A stretch of 64,000 nucleotides of DNA, taken from Microbacterium sp. MM2322. Its GTDB lineage: Bacteria; Actinomycetota; Actinomycetes; Actinomycetales; Microbacteriaceae. The stretch covers positions 1,612,001 through 1,676,000 of the forward strand of contig NZ_OZ075067.1 of assembly GCF_964186585.1 (NCBI RefSeq), written 5' to 3'. Of this stretch, positions 46,973 to 56,833 are shown in pieces; position 1 is the first letter of the stretch, and every line of letters begins with the position of its first letter. The notes under the pieces were generated by a model. It made no database searches. It was not told the origin of the DNA and saw only the letters and a list, made by a program, of their open reading frames with translations. A program made the translations under genes and the position numbers.

Positions 46973-47737
46973 TTGCTGCGCGGCGACGCGCTCGCGTGCG
47001 ACAGTCGACAGCACAGCGGCGAGTTCTTCGATGTTCCCCACACGAACGGATGCGGCCGTCTCCCCCGCCCCGACGCGGATGCCGAGATCCTCTGTGCCGA
47101 GGGATCGGATGGCGTCCTCGTCTGTCACGTCGTCACCAGCGAAAATGACGGCCGTGGCGCCGACGACGTCACGGAGATGGGCGACGGCGGCATCCTTCCC
47201 AGCATCCGTGAAGGCGTACTCCACGATGTCGTGACCCTGGCGCCGTCGCCAGTGCGGTGCGGCACCCGCCATCAGTGCGTCCACGGACTCGCGGAGCCGA
47301 TCGGCAGCCGCGGGGTCCGAGACGGTCCGGAGGTGCACCCCGAAGCCGAAGGTCTTGGGTTCGATCCATGCGCCCGGCGCGGCTTCTGCGAGCTTCTCCG
47401 CGTCGGCGCGCAGCCGGTCGCGCAGGTCCGTGTCGGCCGGGTCGAGCGCATCGTCGGCGGGAGCATCGGGGATGAGGTACTCGGCGCCGTGGGAGCCGGC
47501 GAGGAGGATCGGAGAACCATCGACGTGTTCGGCGATGACCCGCAGATCGCGTAGCGAACGACCGGACACGAAGGCGACCACGGTCGCCGGTGCAGCGAGC
47601 AGAGCGTCGACGGCATCGCGCGCCGCCGGGGCCATGCGAGCGCTCATCGGGTCGTCGACGAGGGGCGAGAGCGTGCCGTCGAAGTCCAGGGCGACCAGGA
47701 GGCGCTGCGTCCGTGCGACCGCGGCCGGCGCGCTCAC
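46970..47737 (-). CDS. otsB: Trehalose-6-phosphate phosphatase
   Basis: Dephosphorylates trehalose-6-phosphate to trehalose. The start chosen is GTG 47737, where AAGGAA lies 6 bases upstream; the open frame extends about 17 codons more. The 255-residue HAD protein has the DFDGTLSPL catalytic motif, VSGRS motif II and GDDVTDEDAIR motif IV. It overlaps the otsA end by 4 bases. Confidence 0.95.
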   Translation of the reverse strand: MSAPAAVARTQRLLVALDFDGTLSPLVDDPMSARMAPAARDAVDALLAAPATVVAFVSGRSLRDLRVIAEHVDGSPILLAGSHGAEYLIPDAPADDALDPADTDLRDRLRADAEKLAEAAPGAWIEPKTFGFGVHLRTVSDPAAADRLRESVDALMAGAAPHWRRRQGHDIVEYAFTDAGKDAAVAHLRDVVGATAVIFAGDDVTDEDAIRSLGTEDLGIRVGAGETAASVRVGNIEELAAVLSTVARERVAAQQ

Positions 47738-49146
47738 GGGTGTTCCTTCCGAGCGGCGTTCAGATCGGACAGGAAGCGCTCCGACCACTTCGCGACGTCG
47801 TTCTCGCGGACGCGGCGGCGGAGGGCCCGCATCCGACGGTCCTTCTCCTTCTGCGGCATGTCGATCGCCTGCATGATGGCGTCCTTCAATCCCGCGATGT
47901 CGTGCGGGTTGACCTTGATCGCCTGCGTCAGTTCGTCCGCGGCTCCGGTGAATTCGCTCAGTACCAGAGCGCCGCCACCGTCCACCCGACTCGCGACGTA
48001 CTCCTTGGCGACGAGATTCATCCCGTCACGGAGCGCGGTGACGAGCATGACGTCGGCGGCGAGGAACAGTGCGACCATCTCCTCCCGCGGATACGAATTG
48101 TGGAGGTACTGGATCGCGCTGTACCCGAGTTCGTCGGCGTCACCGTTGATGCGGCCGACAGTCAGCTCGATCTCGTCGCGCAGTTCCATGTAGGTCTGCA
48201 CGCGTTCCCGACTGGGGCTGGCCACCTGGACGAGGATCACGTCGTGCACCGAAAGCCGGCCGTCGGTCAGCAGCTCGCCGTACGCCTTCAGACGGTGTCG
48301 GATGCCCTTCGTGTAGTCGAGCCGGTCGACGCCGAGGAGGATCGCCTTCGGGTTGCCGAGGCTGGATCGGATCTCCTCGGCGCGGGCGCGGACATCGGCG
48401 CGTTTGGCGAGTTCCTCGTACTCGGCGGCATCGATCGAGATCGGGTAGGCGCGGGCCACGGCCGTGCGGACGCCGCCGTCCGGGGTCGGAACCGAGATGG
48501 CGCCGGCCTTGGTGTCGAACCCCAGCTGCCGGCGCACGGCACGAGCGAAGTTCCCGGCATCCGCCACCCGCTGGAAGCCGATGACATCTGCACCGAGCAG
48601 ACCTTCGAGCACCTGGCGCCGCCAGGGAAGCTGCGCGTACAGGCCATATGCGGGAAACGGAATGTGGTGGAAGTAGCCGATCGTGAGGTCCGGACGGAGC
48701 TCTCGCAGCAGCTTCGGCACGAGCTGCAGCTGGTAGTCGTGGACCCAGACCGTCGCCCCCTCCGCCGCATGGCGGGAGGCCGCTTCGGCGAAGCGGGTGT
48801 TCACCTTCACGTAGGCGTCCCACCAGGTGCGGTGGTACGTGGGAGTGGCGATCACGTCATGGTAGAGCGGCCAGATCGTGTCGTTGGAGAAGCCCTCGTA
48901 GTAGAGCTGGACGTCGTCCGCGGTCAACATGACAGGCACCAGCTGAAGACCATCGAACTCGAACGGATCGAGCTCGACGTCGGCCTGTCCCGGCCAGCCG
49001 ACCCACGCACCATTGTTGCTCCGCATCACCGGATCGACAGCCGTGACGAGCCCGCCCGGAGAGCGGCGCCAAGGCTCGTTCTCGTCGTCGGTCCGGTCTA
49101 CCGGAAGGCGGTTGGACACGACGACGAAGTCAGAAGCCACGGTCAC
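47734..49146 (-). CDS. otsA: Trehalose-6-phosphate synthase
   Basis: Makes trehalose-6-phosphate from a nucleotide-glucose donor and glucose-6-phosphate, an osmoprotectant and stress metabolite. From GTG 49146, behind GAGAGGAA, the protein is 470 residues. It has the GT20 motifs VVVSNRLPVDR, VHDYQLQLVP, GYFHHIPFP and VDRLDYTKGI. The extended frame to 49206 is less likely. otsB follows with overlapping codons. Confidence 0.96.
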   Translation of the reverse strand: MTVASDFVVVSNRLPVDRTDDENEPWRRSPGGLVTAVDPVMRSNNGAWVGWPGQADVELDPFEFDGLQLVPVMLTADDVQLYYEGFSNDTIWPLYHDVIATPTYHRTWWDAYVKVNTRFAEAASRHAAEGATVWVHDYQLQLVPKLLRELRPDLTIGYFHHIPFPAYGLYAQLPWRRQVLEGLLGADVIGFQRVADAGNFARAVRRQLGFDTKAGAISVPTPDGGVRTAVARAYPISIDAAEYEELAKRADVRARAEEIRSSLGNPKAILLGVDRLDYTKGIRHRLKAYGELLTDGRLSVHDVILVQVASPSRERVQTYMELRDEIELTVGRINGDADELGYSAIQYLHNSYPREEMVALFLAADVMLVTALRDGMNLVAKEYVASRVDGGGALVLSEFTGAADELTQAIKVNPHDIAGLKDAIMQAIDMPQKEKDRRMRALRRRVRENDVAKWSERFLSDLNAARKEHP

Positions 49147-49206
49147 GGTGTTCCTCTCGATGGATGAGTTCAGGCTAACAACCACCGCGGCATGCGTCGG
49201 GCGCAC

Positions 49207-49212
49207 TAGCGT
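49207..49212 (+). promoter_or_regulatory. -10 box (TAGCGT) of the 49219 gene
   Basis: TAGCGT lies 6 bases before ATG 49219 with no Shine-Dalgarno between. Confidence 0.5.
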
Positions 49213-49218
49213 GGTCCT

Positions 49219-49476
49219 ATGCGGAAATACCTGTTCGGAACCGGACTTCTCTCGGCCATCACAGGCGGCGTCACCCTGCTGCGTTCTGCTCGGAGCCCCG
49301 AACCCTTCACCTGGCGCACCGTGCTCGCCTGGCTGAGCTGGGGAATCACACTGGCCCTCGCGGTGGGCTCGGTCGTCGACACGCGTCGCGCCTCGCGCGG
49401 CAAGCTCATCCCGATGGATTCCCCCCGGGACGACGACAAGAAGAAGCTGCTGAAGCGCCGCGTCTCGCGGCGCTGA
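49219..49476 (+). CDS. Small two-helix membrane protein, unknown function
   Basis: An 85-residue protein with one clear hydrophobic segment at residues about 35-53 (TVLAWLSWGITLALAVGS) and a weaker one at the N-terminus (YLFGTGLLSAITGGVT). The C-terminal 25 residues are basic (DDDKKKLLKRRVSRR). Its transcript is probably leaderless (TAGCGT-N6-ATG). It ends 9 bases before the convergent thiolase stop. No family recognised. Confidence 0.65.
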   Translation: MRKYLFGTGLLSAITGGVTLLRSARSPEPFTWRTVLAWLSWGITLALAVGSVVDTRRASRGKLIPMDSPRDDDKKKLLKRRVSRR

Positions 49477-49485
49477 CCGCGGGCC

Positions 49486-50667
49486 TCACCGCGTGAGGAT
49501 GAGCGCTTCGCCCTGACCGCCGCCACCGCAGAGACCCACGACAGCGGTTCCGCTCCCCCGTCGAGCGAGCTCGTGGACGGCGTGTACGACGAGACGGGCA
49601 CCGGACGCACCGATCGGATGACCGATCGCGATGCCGCCACCGTGGATGTTGACGATCGACTCGTCAATGCCCAGTTCGCGCTGCGACTGCGCGACGACCG
49701 CACCGAAGGCCTCGTTGATCTCGACGAGATCGAGATCGGATGCCGCCAACCCCTGGCGTTCCAGCGCCTGCGTAATGGCCCGCGAGGGCTGCGAGTGAAG
49801 TGAGTTGTCGGGCCCGGCGACCTGCCCCGCCGCACCGATCGCGGCGAGAATCGTCCACCCCTCGGCATCCGATCGGGAACGGGTCGTCACGACGACTGCC
49901 GCCGCGCCGTCGGAGATCGGCGAGGCATTTCCCGCCGTGATGTCGCCGTCCTTCGAGAAGGCCGGCCGGAGGGTCGCGAGCGTGTCCACCGTCGTGTCGG
50001 GGCGGACGCCCTCGTCTGCGACGACGCGAAGCGGGTCGCCTTTTCGCTGCGGGACCTCCACCGGGACGATCTCGGCCTCGAACACGCCCTGCTCGGCAGC
50101 CGCTGCAGCACGCTGGTGCGAGAGCACGGCGACGCGGTCCTGCTCCGCGCGTGTGAGGCCGAGGGCGGGGTTGTGCCGCTCGGTGGAGAGCCCCATCGAG
50201 ATTCCGTCGGCAGCGTCCGTCAGGCCGTCGAGCGCCATGTGGTCGAGGACCTCGATCGAACCGTAAGTCCAGCCGTCGCGTGACCCCATGAGAAGGTGCG
50301 GCGCGCGGGACATCGACTCCATCCCGCCCGCGACGACCACCGCGGCATCCCCCGACGCGATCATCCGTTTGGCGTCGATGATGGCGGTGAGACCCGACAG
50401 GCACACCTTGTTGACGGCGGATGCCGGAACGTTCCAGCCGATTCCGGCGCCGAGCGCCGCTTGCCGCGCGGGGTTCTGCCCGGAGCCCGCCGGGAGCACC
50501 TGACCCATGATGACCGCGTCGACGGCAGCGGGATCGACCCCGCCGCGCGCGAGGGCTCCGCGAATCGCGACGGCGCCCAGCTGCGGTGCGGTGAAGGAGG
50601 AGAGCGCCCCCTTGAGTTTGCCCTGCGGCGTCCGCGCCGCTCCGACGATCACGATCTCATCGCTCAT
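49486..50667 (-). CDS. Acetyl-CoA acetyltransferase (thiolase)
   Basis: Thiolase II family enzyme, 393 residues, that condenses or cleaves acetoacetyl-CoA. The nucleophilic cysteine is Cys89 in [26 protein letters not shown] carries the catalytic His, and [12 protein letters not shown] the second Cys. It begins with [17 protein letters not shown] and overlaps the preceding CoA-transferase subunit by 4 bases, so it works in the same acetoacetate pathway. Confidence 0.95.
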   Translation of the reverse strand: MSDEIVIVGAARTPQGKLKGALSSFTAPQLGAVAIRGALARGGVDPAAVDAVIMGQVLPAGSGQNPARQAALGAGIGWNVPASAVNKVCLSGLTAIIDAKRMIASGDAAVVVAGGMESMSRAPHLLMGSRDGWTYGSIEVLDHMALDGLTDAADGISMGLSTERHNPALGLTRAEQDRVAVLSHQRAAAAAEQGVFEAEIVPVEVPQRKGDPLRVVADEGVRPDTTVDTLATLRPAFSKDGDITAGNASPISDGAAAVVVTTRSRSDAEGWTILAAIGAAGQVAGPDNSLHSQPSRAITQALERQGLAASDLDLVEINEAFGAVVAQSQRELGIDESIVNIHGGGIAIGHPIGASGARLVVHAVHELARRGSGTAVVGLCGGGGQGEALILTR

Positions 50668-51317
50668 GACTCCACCTTCGCATCGTCCGAGACGAGGAGC
50701 TCAGGTTCCGTGGCGTCCCGGACGTCCTGCACGCTGACACCCGGCGCCGTCTCGACCAGCACGAGTCCGTCCGGCGTGACATCGATGACCGCGAGATCGG
50801 TGATGATCCGGTCCACGACGCCGCGCCCCGTCAAGGGCAGTGAGCAGTTCGACACGATTTTCGGCGACCCGTCGCGGGCGACATGCTCCATCAGGACGAT
50901 GACGCGTTCGGCCCCGTGCACGAGGTCCATCGCGCCGCCGGGGCCCTTGACCATCTTGCCGGGGATCATCCAGTTGGCCAGATCACCGGCGACTGAGACC
51001 TGCATGGCACCGAGGATGGCGGCGTCGATCTTGCCGCCCCGGATCATCCCGAAGCTCAGCGCGGAATCGAAGAAGGCCGCGCCGGGCAGCGTCGTCACCG
51101 TCTCTTTGCCCGCGTTGATGAGGTCGGGGTCGACGGCGGCCTCACTCGGATACGGACCGACACCGAGGATGCCGTTCTCCGACTGCAGCACCACGGTGAC
51201 TCCGTCGGAGACGTGATTGGGGACGAGCGTCGGCAAGCCGATGCCGAGGTTCACGTACGACCCGTCCTGTAGCTCTGCTGCGGCGCGTGCCGCCATCTCG
51301 CTCCTGGTCAGTGCCAT
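50664..51317 (-). CDS. scoB: 3-oxoacid CoA-transferase, subunit B
   Basis: With subunit A it transfers CoA from succinyl-CoA to acetoacetate. From ATG 51317 ([16 protein letters not shown]) the protein is 217 residues. The active-site Glu is in [11 protein letters not shown]. It starts 1 base after subunit A and overlaps thiolase by 4 bases. The SCOT-type assignment is from size and motifs; acetate or adipate acceptors cannot be excluded. Confidence 0.92.
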   Translation of the reverse strand: MALTRSEMAARAAAELQDGSYVNLGIGLPTLVPNHVSDGVTVVLQSENGILGVGPYPSEAAVDPDLINAGKETVTTLPGAAFFDSALSFGMIRGGKIDAAILGAMQVSVAGDLANWMIPGKMVKGPGGAMDLVHGAERVIVLMEHVARDGSPKIVSNCSLPLTGRGVVDRIITDLAVIDVTPDGLVLVETAPGVSVQDVRDATEPELLVSDDAKVES

Positions 51318-51318
51318 C

Positions 51319-52092
51319 TCACTCCCCCTCCGCCGCGACGGTGCGTCGCTCGATGCGCTTCTCGATATCGGAGCCGACCTCCACGACGCGGTGGACGAAC
51401 ACGCCCGGGAGGTGAACGGCATCCGGGTCGAGTTCCCCCGGCTCCACCAGTTCCTCGACCTGGGCGATGCAGATCCGACCGGCCATCGCCGCGAGCGGAT
51501 TGAAGTTCCGTGCCGCCTTGTTGAAGACGAGGTTGCCGTGTCGGTCGCCCCGCAACGCATGCACGAGGGCGAAATCGGTGGTGATCGCCTCTTCGAGGAC
51601 GAATTCCCTCGCGACGCCGCCGACCTCGAAGGTACGGACATCCTTCGGCGCGGAGGCCACGGCGACTCCTCCGTTCCCGTCATACCGGCGCGGAAGGCCG
51701 CCCTCCGCCACCTGCGTACCGACGCCCGTCTGCGTGTAGAACGCGGCGATGCCCGAACCACCGGCGCGGAGCTTCTCGGCCAGCGTGCCCTGAGGCGTGA
51801 GTTCGAGCTCGAGCTCACCGGACAGGAACTGGCGCTCGAACTCCTTGTTCTCGCCGACATAAGACGAGGTCATCTTGCGGATGCGGCGGGCGCGCAAGAG
51901 GACGCCGAGCCCCCACTCGTCGACTCCGCAGTTGTTCGAGACGACCGACAGCTCGCTCGTCCCCTGAGCCAGTACGGCCTCGATGAGCGCGATCGGGTTG
52001 CCGGAGAGGCCGAACCCCCCGACCGCGAGGCTCGCGCCGTCGGGGATGTCCGCCACGGCATCCGCCGCACTCGCCACCGTCTTGTCGATCAC
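51319..52092 (-). CDS. scoA: 3-oxoacid CoA-transferase, subunit A
   Basis: Partner subunit, 257 residues, from GTG 52092 behind AAGGAG. The family glycine motif is [18 protein letters not shown], with the conserved [13 protein letters not shown] and [15 protein letters not shown]. The three-gene run scoA-scoB-thiolase would activate acetoacetate and split it to acetyl-CoA. The gene is divergent from the IclR regulator. Confidence 0.92.
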   Translation of the reverse strand: MIDKTVASAADAVADIPDGASLAVGGFGLSGNPIALIEAVLAQGTSELSVVSNNCGVDEWGLGVLLRARRIRKMTSSYVGENKEFERQFLSGELELELTPQGTLAEKLRAGGSGIAAFYTQTGVGTQVAEGGLPRRYDGNGGVAVASAPKDVRTFEVGGVAREFVLEEAITTDFALVHALRGDRHGNLVFNKAARNFNPLAAMAGRICIAQVEELVEPGELDPDAVHLPGVFVHRVVEVGSDIEKRIERRTVAAEGE

Positions 52093-52158
52093 TGGGCACT
52101 CCTTCGTGTCGGTCCTCTGCCAGCATCCGCGGTTCCCCGCTCACGAGCGAAGGTCCGG

Positions 52159-52188
52159 TTGCCATGTGGTGTTGTCGCCGCCTAATGT
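52159..52188 (+). promoter_or_regulatory. Promoter (TTGCCA-18-TAATGT) of the IclR gene
   Basis: TTGCCA at 52159-52164 and TAATGT at 52183-52188 are 18 bases apart. The -10 box ends 7 bases before GTG 52196, giving a leaderless start. Confidence 0.55.
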
Positions 52189-52200
52189 CCACATTGTGGA
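52188..52200. promoter_or_regulatory. Perfect 13-base palindrome TCCACA-T-TGTGGA at the IclR start
   Basis: The palindrome covers the last base of the -10 box, the start region and the GTG at 52196, where a repressor would block transcription. It is a plausible autoregulatory operator. Confidence 0.5.
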
Positions 52201-52987
52201 ACGACCCTCGGCATCCGTCCCCGGCGCACAGGCGATCGCCCGCGCCGCGCATCTCCTCCGACTCGTCAGTGCGTCGGGGATGACCGGCAAGGGAGTCCGC
52301 GAACTCGCCACCGACGCCGGGCTGACCCGGACGACGGCTCACCGTTTGCTCTCCGCCCTGCGGGCGGAGGGCCTCGTCGATCAGGACGAGCGGACGGCAC
52401 GCTGGCTCGCGGGGCCCGAGCTCTTCCTCATGGGCGCTGCGGCGGCCCCTCGCTACGACGTGACCCACCTGGCCGGCGACATCGTGCGTTCTCTCGCCGT
52501 GAAGACCGAGGAGAGCGCGTTCCTCTCCGTCCGCCGGGGCGACGAGACGGTCTGTCTCGTCCGCGAGGAAGGCTCGTTTCCCATCCGGTCCTTCGTCCTC
52601 AGCGAAGGCGTCCGCTTTCCGCTGGGCGTGGCGTCAGCGGGACTCGCCATCTTGTCCTTCCTCCCGCAGGGCGACGTCGACGCCTACCTCGGTCGGCATC
52701 CGGACCTGTCCGCGCGGTGGGGAGATGTCCACGATGCGGCATCCCTCCAGCACCGCATCCGCGACACGCGCGATCGCGGCTACGCGGTGAATCCCGGGCT
52801 CATCGTGCCGGGCTCCTGGGGCCTCGGCGCGGCGGTCTTCGATCACGCAGGTCAACCCGCATGGGCCCTCAGCTTGACCGGTGTCGAGTTCCGTTTCGGA
52901 GCCGATCGCCTTCCCGAACTCGGTCGGCTGCTCCTCGCGCACGCACACCAACTCACGACACGCGTGCAATCCGTTCGCCGCGGCTGA
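52196..52987 (+). CDS. IclR-family transcriptional regulator
   Basis: A 263-residue regulator. The N-terminal winged helix covers about residues 12-65 (KGVRELATDAGLTRTTAHRLLSALRAEGLV), and the C-terminal effector domain has SFPIRSFVLSEGVRFPLGVASAGLA. Start GTG 52196 (MERPSASVPGAQAIARAAHLL). Divergent from scoA-scoB-thiolase, so it is their likely regulator, perhaps by an acetoacetate-type effector. Confidence 0.88.
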   Translation: MERPSASVPGAQAIARAAHLLRLVSASGMTGKGVRELATDAGLTRTTAHRLLSALRAEGLVDQDERTARWLAGPELFLMGAAAAPRYDVTHLAGDIVRSLAVKTEESAFLSVRRGDETVCLVREEGSFPIRSFVLSEGVRFPLGVASAGLAILSFLPQGDVDAYLGRHPDLSARWGDVHDAASLQHRIRDTRDRGYAVNPGLIVPGSWGLGAAVFDHAGQPAWALSLTGVEFRFGADRLPELGRLLLAHAHQLTTRVQSVRRG

Positions 52988-52993
52988 GCGCGA

Positions 52994-54409
52994 TCAGAGT
53001 CCGGCGGTCTCCAGCCAGCGGAGCCAGACCTCGCTGACCGTCGGATACGCCGGAACCGCGTGCCACAGCCGGTGCAGGGGAACCTCTCCGACGATCGCAA
53101 TCGTGGCGGAGTGCAGAAGCTCTGCGACATCCGGTCCGACGAAGGTCGCACCCACGAGGACGCCACGATCAGCGTCGATGACGGCCCGTGACATCCCCTC
53201 GTATCGATCCGAATGCGTGCTGGCGCCCGCGACCCACGACAGGTCGTAGTCGACCACCTGAACGTCGATGCCGGCAGCGCGAGCGGATGCCTCGGTGTGC
53301 CCGACGGCGGCGACCTCGGGGTCCGTGAACACGACCTGCGGCACGGCGCTGTGGTCGGCCGTCGCCGCGAGCGGACCCCACGCCGAGGTGTCGACGTCCG
53401 CTGAGGTCGCTCGACGCGCGATGACGTCCCCGGCGACCCGCGCCTGATACTTGCCCTGGTGCGTCAAAAGGGCCCGGTGGTTGACGTCGCCGACGGCATA
53501 GAGCCACTCGCTCCCGGGGACCCGAAGGGTGTCGTCCACCGTGATCCACGACCCCGGCTCCTGTCCGACGACGTCCAGGCCGATGTCCTCCGTGCGGGGC
53601 ACGCGGCCGGTCGCGACCAGGATCTGGTCGGCGCGAACCTCGGAACCGTCGCTCAACGACACGGTGACCTCCGACGCCCCGCGCTCCACCCGCTCGACCT
53701 CGACGCCCGTCCGGACCGTCGAACCGGCGGCCGTGAGCGCCTCGCCTACTGCCTCACCTGCGAAGTCCTCGAGCCCGCCGAGCAGCCTCGACCGGGCGAT
53801 CACCGTCACGGCTGCTCCGAGAGCGGTGAAGGCGGTCGCCATCTCGAGCCCGACCACACCTCCTCCGAGTACGACGAGGGAGGACGGCACCTCGCGGACG
53901 CCGGTCGCCTCGCGGCTCGTCCACGGCGCGGCATCCTGCAGGCCCGGGATGTCGGGGATGAGCGCGGCAGACCCGGTACACACCGCGACGGCGTGCCGCG
54001 CCCGGAGTGTCGTCGTGGACCCGTCGGAGGCTTCCACCGTCACCTCCTTCTCTCCGGAGAGACGACCGTGACCACGCACCAGGTCGATCCCGGCCTTCTG
54101 CAACCAGGAGACCTGGGACGTGTCCTGATAGTCGTTGACCATGCGATCGCGGCGCGCGAGGACGGCTGCGACATCGAGGCCGCCCGTCACCGCCTCAGCC
54201 GAGCCGGCGACATCACGGGCTGCGCGAAGTGCGGCGGGCGCGCGGAGCAGGGCCTTGGACGGCATGCACGCCCAGTACGAGCACTCCCCACCCACGAGCT
54301 CGCTCTCGACGATCACGGCGGTCAGACCGCCCCGTACCGCTCGATCTGCAACGTTCTCGCCGACGGGTCCGGCTCCGATGACGATGAGGTCGTACTCGCG
54401 TGTGCTCAT
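52994..54409 (-). CDS. Pyridine nucleotide-disulfide oxidoreductase (dihydrolipoyl dehydrogenase/mercuric reductase-like)
   Basis: A 471-residue FAD enzyme. It begins MSTREYDLIVIGAGPVGENVA (FAD motif) and has a CxxxxC redox pair C43-SYWA-C48 in GGECSYWACMPSKAL, an NAD(P) motif VVLGGGVVGLEMATAF and the C-terminal dimerisation domain. The E-C-S-Y-W pattern is not the standard dihydrolipoyl dehydrogenase GGTCLNVGC. It resembles soluble disulfide reductases of unknown substrate. TACGGT lies 6 bases upstream. Confidence 0.85.
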   Translation of the reverse strand: MSTREYDLIVIGAGPVGENVADRAVRGGLTAVIVESELVGGECSYWACMPSKALLRAPAALRAARDVAGSAEAVTGGLDVAAVLARRDRMVNDYQDTSQVSWLQKAGIDLVRGHGRLSGEKEVTVEASDGSTTTLRARHAVAVCTGSAALIPDIPGLQDAAPWTSREATGVREVPSSLVVLGGGVVGLEMATAFTALGAAVTVIARSRLLGGLEDFAGEAVGEALTAAGSTVRTGVEVERVERGASEVTVSLSDGSEVRADQILVATGRVPRTEDIGLDVVGQEPGSWITVDDTLRVPGSEWLYAVGDVNHRALLTHQGKYQARVAGDVIARRATSADVDTSAWGPLAATADHSAVPQVVFTDPEVAAVGHTEASARAAGIDVQVVDYDLSWVAGASTHSDRYEGMSRAVIDADRGVLVGATFVGPDVAELLHSATIAIVGEVPLHRLWHAVPAYPTVSEVWLRWLETAGL

Positions 54410-54415
54410 CGTTTC

Positions 54416-54421
54416 ACCGTA
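54416..54421 (-). promoter_or_regulatory. -10 box (TACGGT) of the disulfide oxidoreductase gene
   Basis: TACGGT on the minus strand, 6 bases before ATG 54409, predicting a leaderless mRNA. Confidence 0.5.
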
Positions 54422-54552
54422 GCGACGGTACGCCCCGGGCGGGCGGAATTCCGGTCACTGCCATACGCGATGTGTGACGTCAATGGTCGTCGGAGACTGC
54501 CCCGATGTCGGGGGTCTGTGGTTTGCTGAAGCACCGGCCGAAAGGAACCATT

Positions 54553-55389
54553 ATGGCGATCGAGTTCCGATCCGTCACGAAGCGCTTCGGAGATGGCGCA
54601 CCCGCCGTCGACGATGTTTCGCTCGAGATGCCGGCTCGCAAGACCACGGTCCTCGTCGGATCGTCCGGATGCGGCAAGACGACCCTCCTCCGGATGATCA
54701 ACCGGCTCATCGAACCGACGTCCGGAGACATCGTGATCGACGGTGAATCGATCCGGTCACGCGACGCCGTCCAGCTGCGGCGGAGCATCGGGTACGTGCT
54801 CCAGAACGCCGGGCTCCTCCCGCACTACACCGTGGCCGACAACATCGGCACCGTGCCCGTCCTGACGGGGCAGACCCGGGCGGCGGCGCGACGTCGGGCG
54901 CTCGAGCTCATGGAGGTCGTCGGACTCGACACCGCGTTCGCCGACCGCTACCCGGCTCAGCTGTCGGGCGGCCAGCAGCAGCGCGTCGGCGTGGCGCGTG
55001 CGCTCGCCGCGGACCCCAACATCCTCCTCATGGACGAACCCTTCGGCGCCGTCGACCCGATCGTCCGCAAGGAACTTCAGGCCGAGGTCATCCGCCTGCA
55101 ACGAGAACTGGACAAGACGATCGTCTTCGTCACCCACGACATCGACGAGGCGTTCCTCCTCGGCGATCAGGTCGTCATCCTTCAGAAGGGGGCCCGCATC
55201 GCGCAGCGCGGCACCCCGTCGGAGATCATCGAGGCGCCGGCAGACGAGTTCGTGGCGAGCTTCATCGGCACGGACCGCGGCGCGCGCGCGTTCCGCGCGA
55301 AGCAGACTGCGAACGGGACGGTCCTCGTCGACGGGTCGGGCCGGACGCAGGGCGTGCTCCTCACCGATGCTCCGGAGGACGCGAGGTGA
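54553..55389 (+). CDS. Osmoprotectant ABC transporter, ATP-binding protein (OpuCA-like)
   Basis: Powers import of glycine betaine, choline or carnitine. The 278-residue protein starts at ATG 54553 behind AAAGGAACC. It has Walker A GSSGCGKTT, signature LSGGQQQR, Walker B ILLMDEPFGAVDP and the His switch VTHDIDEAF. It has no CBS domains, unlike many OpuCA proteins. It is first of four genes. Confidence 0.92.
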   Translation: MAIEFRSVTKRFGDGAPAVDDVSLEMPARKTTVLVGSSGCGKTTLLRMINRLIEPTSGDIVIDGESIRSRDAVQLRRSIGYVLQNAGLLPHYTVADNIGTVPVLTGQTRAAARRRALELMEVVGLDTAFADRYPAQLSGGQQQRVGVARALAADPNILLMDEPFGAVDPIVRKELQAEVIRLQRELDKTIVFVTHDIDEAFLLGDQVVILQKGARIAQRGTPSEIIEAPADEFVASFIGTDRGARAFRAKQTANGTVLVDGSGRTQGVLLTDAPEDAR

Positions 55390-55396
55390 CGACCCG

Positions 55397-56074
55397 ATGA
55401 ACTGGGTCCTCGATAACCTCGACCTGATCGGGGAGCTGACGCTCGCTCATCTGCGTCAGAGTGCCATCGCGATCGTTCTGGGCTTCGTCATCGCAGTCCC
55501 CATCGGCTGGGCCGCGTTCCGTTTCACGCGCCTGCGCGGCACACTCCTCGGCGTCGTCGGCATCCTCTACACGATCCCGTCCTTCGGCCTGTTCGCGCTC
55601 ATCAGCGCGACCACCGGTATCGGCCTCCTGTCGGAGACGAACCTCGTCGTCGCCCTCACGATCTACGCCGTGGCGATCATGACCCGCTCGGTGACGGATG
55701 GACTCGCGTCGGTGGATGCCGCGGTGCGAAGCGCTGCCGTTGCCGTCGGCTTCGGGCCGGTCCGCCGCTTCTGGACGGTTGATTTCCCGCTTGCGGGACC
55801 CGTGATGCTGTCGGGGCTCCGCGTCACCGCGGTCTCGACGATCTCGCTGGCCACCGTGGGCGCCCTCATCGGAGTGCAGAACCTCGGCTACCTCTTCACC
55901 AACGGTTCCCAGCGACGGATCATCCCGGAAGTGCTCTCGGGCGTCCTCGCCGTCGTCGTCATCGCTCTGGTGATCGATCTCGTCCTCGTCTTCGCCGGCC
56001 GGGCATTGATGCCGTGGACGCGCCGCACACGCACCCCACGTGACCGCACCCGCGCGCAGGAGGTGACCGCATGA
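55397..56074 (+). CDS. Osmoprotectant ABC transporter, permease 1 (OpuCB-like)
   Basis: A 225-residue membrane protein with about 6 hydrophobic segments. The start ATG 55397 (MNWVLDNLDLIGELTLAHL) lies behind AGGTGA. The family EAA-type loop is near VDAAVRSAAVAVGFGPVRRFWTVDFPLA. It is followed by permease 2 with a 4-base overlap. Confidence 0.9.
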   Translation: MNWVLDNLDLIGELTLAHLRQSAIAIVLGFVIAVPIGWAAFRFTRLRGTLLGVVGILYTIPSFGLFALISATTGIGLLSETNLVVALTIYAVAIMTRSVTDGLASVDAAVRSAAVAVGFGPVRRFWTVDFPLAGPVMLSGLRVTAVSTISLATVGALIGVQNLGYLFTNGSQRRIIPEVLSGVLAVVVIALVIDLVLVFAGRALMPWTRRTRTPRDRTRAQEVTA

Positions 56075-56793
56075 ACGTCTTCTTCGAGGCATTCGCGTGG
56101 ATCTTCTCCCCCGACCGGATGACGGGTTACCTTCCGCTCTGGGAGGCGATCCTGCAGCACCTGGGCTTCACGTTCGGCTCGGTCGCCCTCGCCGCGGCGA
56201 TCGCCGTGCCCGCGGGCTGGGCCATCGGACACACCGGCAAGGGACGCGAGATCGCGGTCTTCCTGTCGGGAGCCGCCCGGTCGCTGCCGTCGCTCGGACT
56301 CGTCGTCCTCCTGTATCTCGTCATCGGCGTGAACTTCAAGGAGCAGGCCGCGGTCGTGGCCTTCGTGCTCCTCGCGATCCCGTCGATCCTCGCCGGCGCC
56401 TACGCCGGGATCGAAGCGATCAACCGCTCGACGATCGACGCAGGACGAGCGGTCGGGATGACGCCCCTCCAGGTGCTGTGGAAGATCGAGGTCCCCCTGG
56501 GCCTGCCGCTGCTCATCGGCGGCATCCGCTCGGCCGTCTTGCAGGTGGTCGCGACCGTCACCATCGCCGCCTACGTGGGACTCGGCGGATTGGGTTTCGC
56601 TCTGATCCAGGGGATTCAGACGCGCAATGCCCCGCAGATCCTCGGCGCGTCCGTCGTCGTCGTCGTCCTCGCCCTCGCCCTGGACGGTCTGTTCGCGCTG
56701 TTCCAGCGCATCGTCGTCCCCCGTGGCGTCGCCGTCCAGAACTCCTCTTCCGCGCGCCGCCGCACCCGACGCGCATCCGTCCCGACCACCTGA
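56071..56793 (+). CDS. Osmoprotectant ABC transporter, permease 2 (OpuCD-like)
   Basis: A 240-residue membrane protein with about 6 segments. The coupling loop is IDAGRAVGMTPLQVLWKIEVPLGLPL, the EAA motif of the binding-protein-dependent family. It overlaps permease 1 by 4 bases. The binding-protein gene follows 40 bases later. Confidence 0.9.
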   Translation: MNVFFEAFAWIFSPDRMTGYLPLWEAILQHLGFTFGSVALAAAIAVPAGWAIGHTGKGREIAVFLSGAARSLPSLGLVVLLYLVIGVNFKEQAAVVAFVLLAIPSILAGAYAGIEAINRSTIDAGRAVGMTPLQVLWKIEVPLGLPLLIGGIRSAVLQVVATVTIAAYVGLGGLGFALIQGIQTRNAPQILGASVVVVVLALALDGLFALFQRIVVPRGVAVQNSSSARRRTRRASVPTT

Positions 56794-56833
56794 CCCCCTG
56801 GCATCCTGACCACCACCCCATCCGGAGGCATCC

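Noticed and set aside
54466..54552. TGTGACGTCA at 54472-54481 as a cAMP-receptor-type site for the ABC operon
   Set aside because: Only a partial, single-copy match with no conserved spacing to a -10 element visible.
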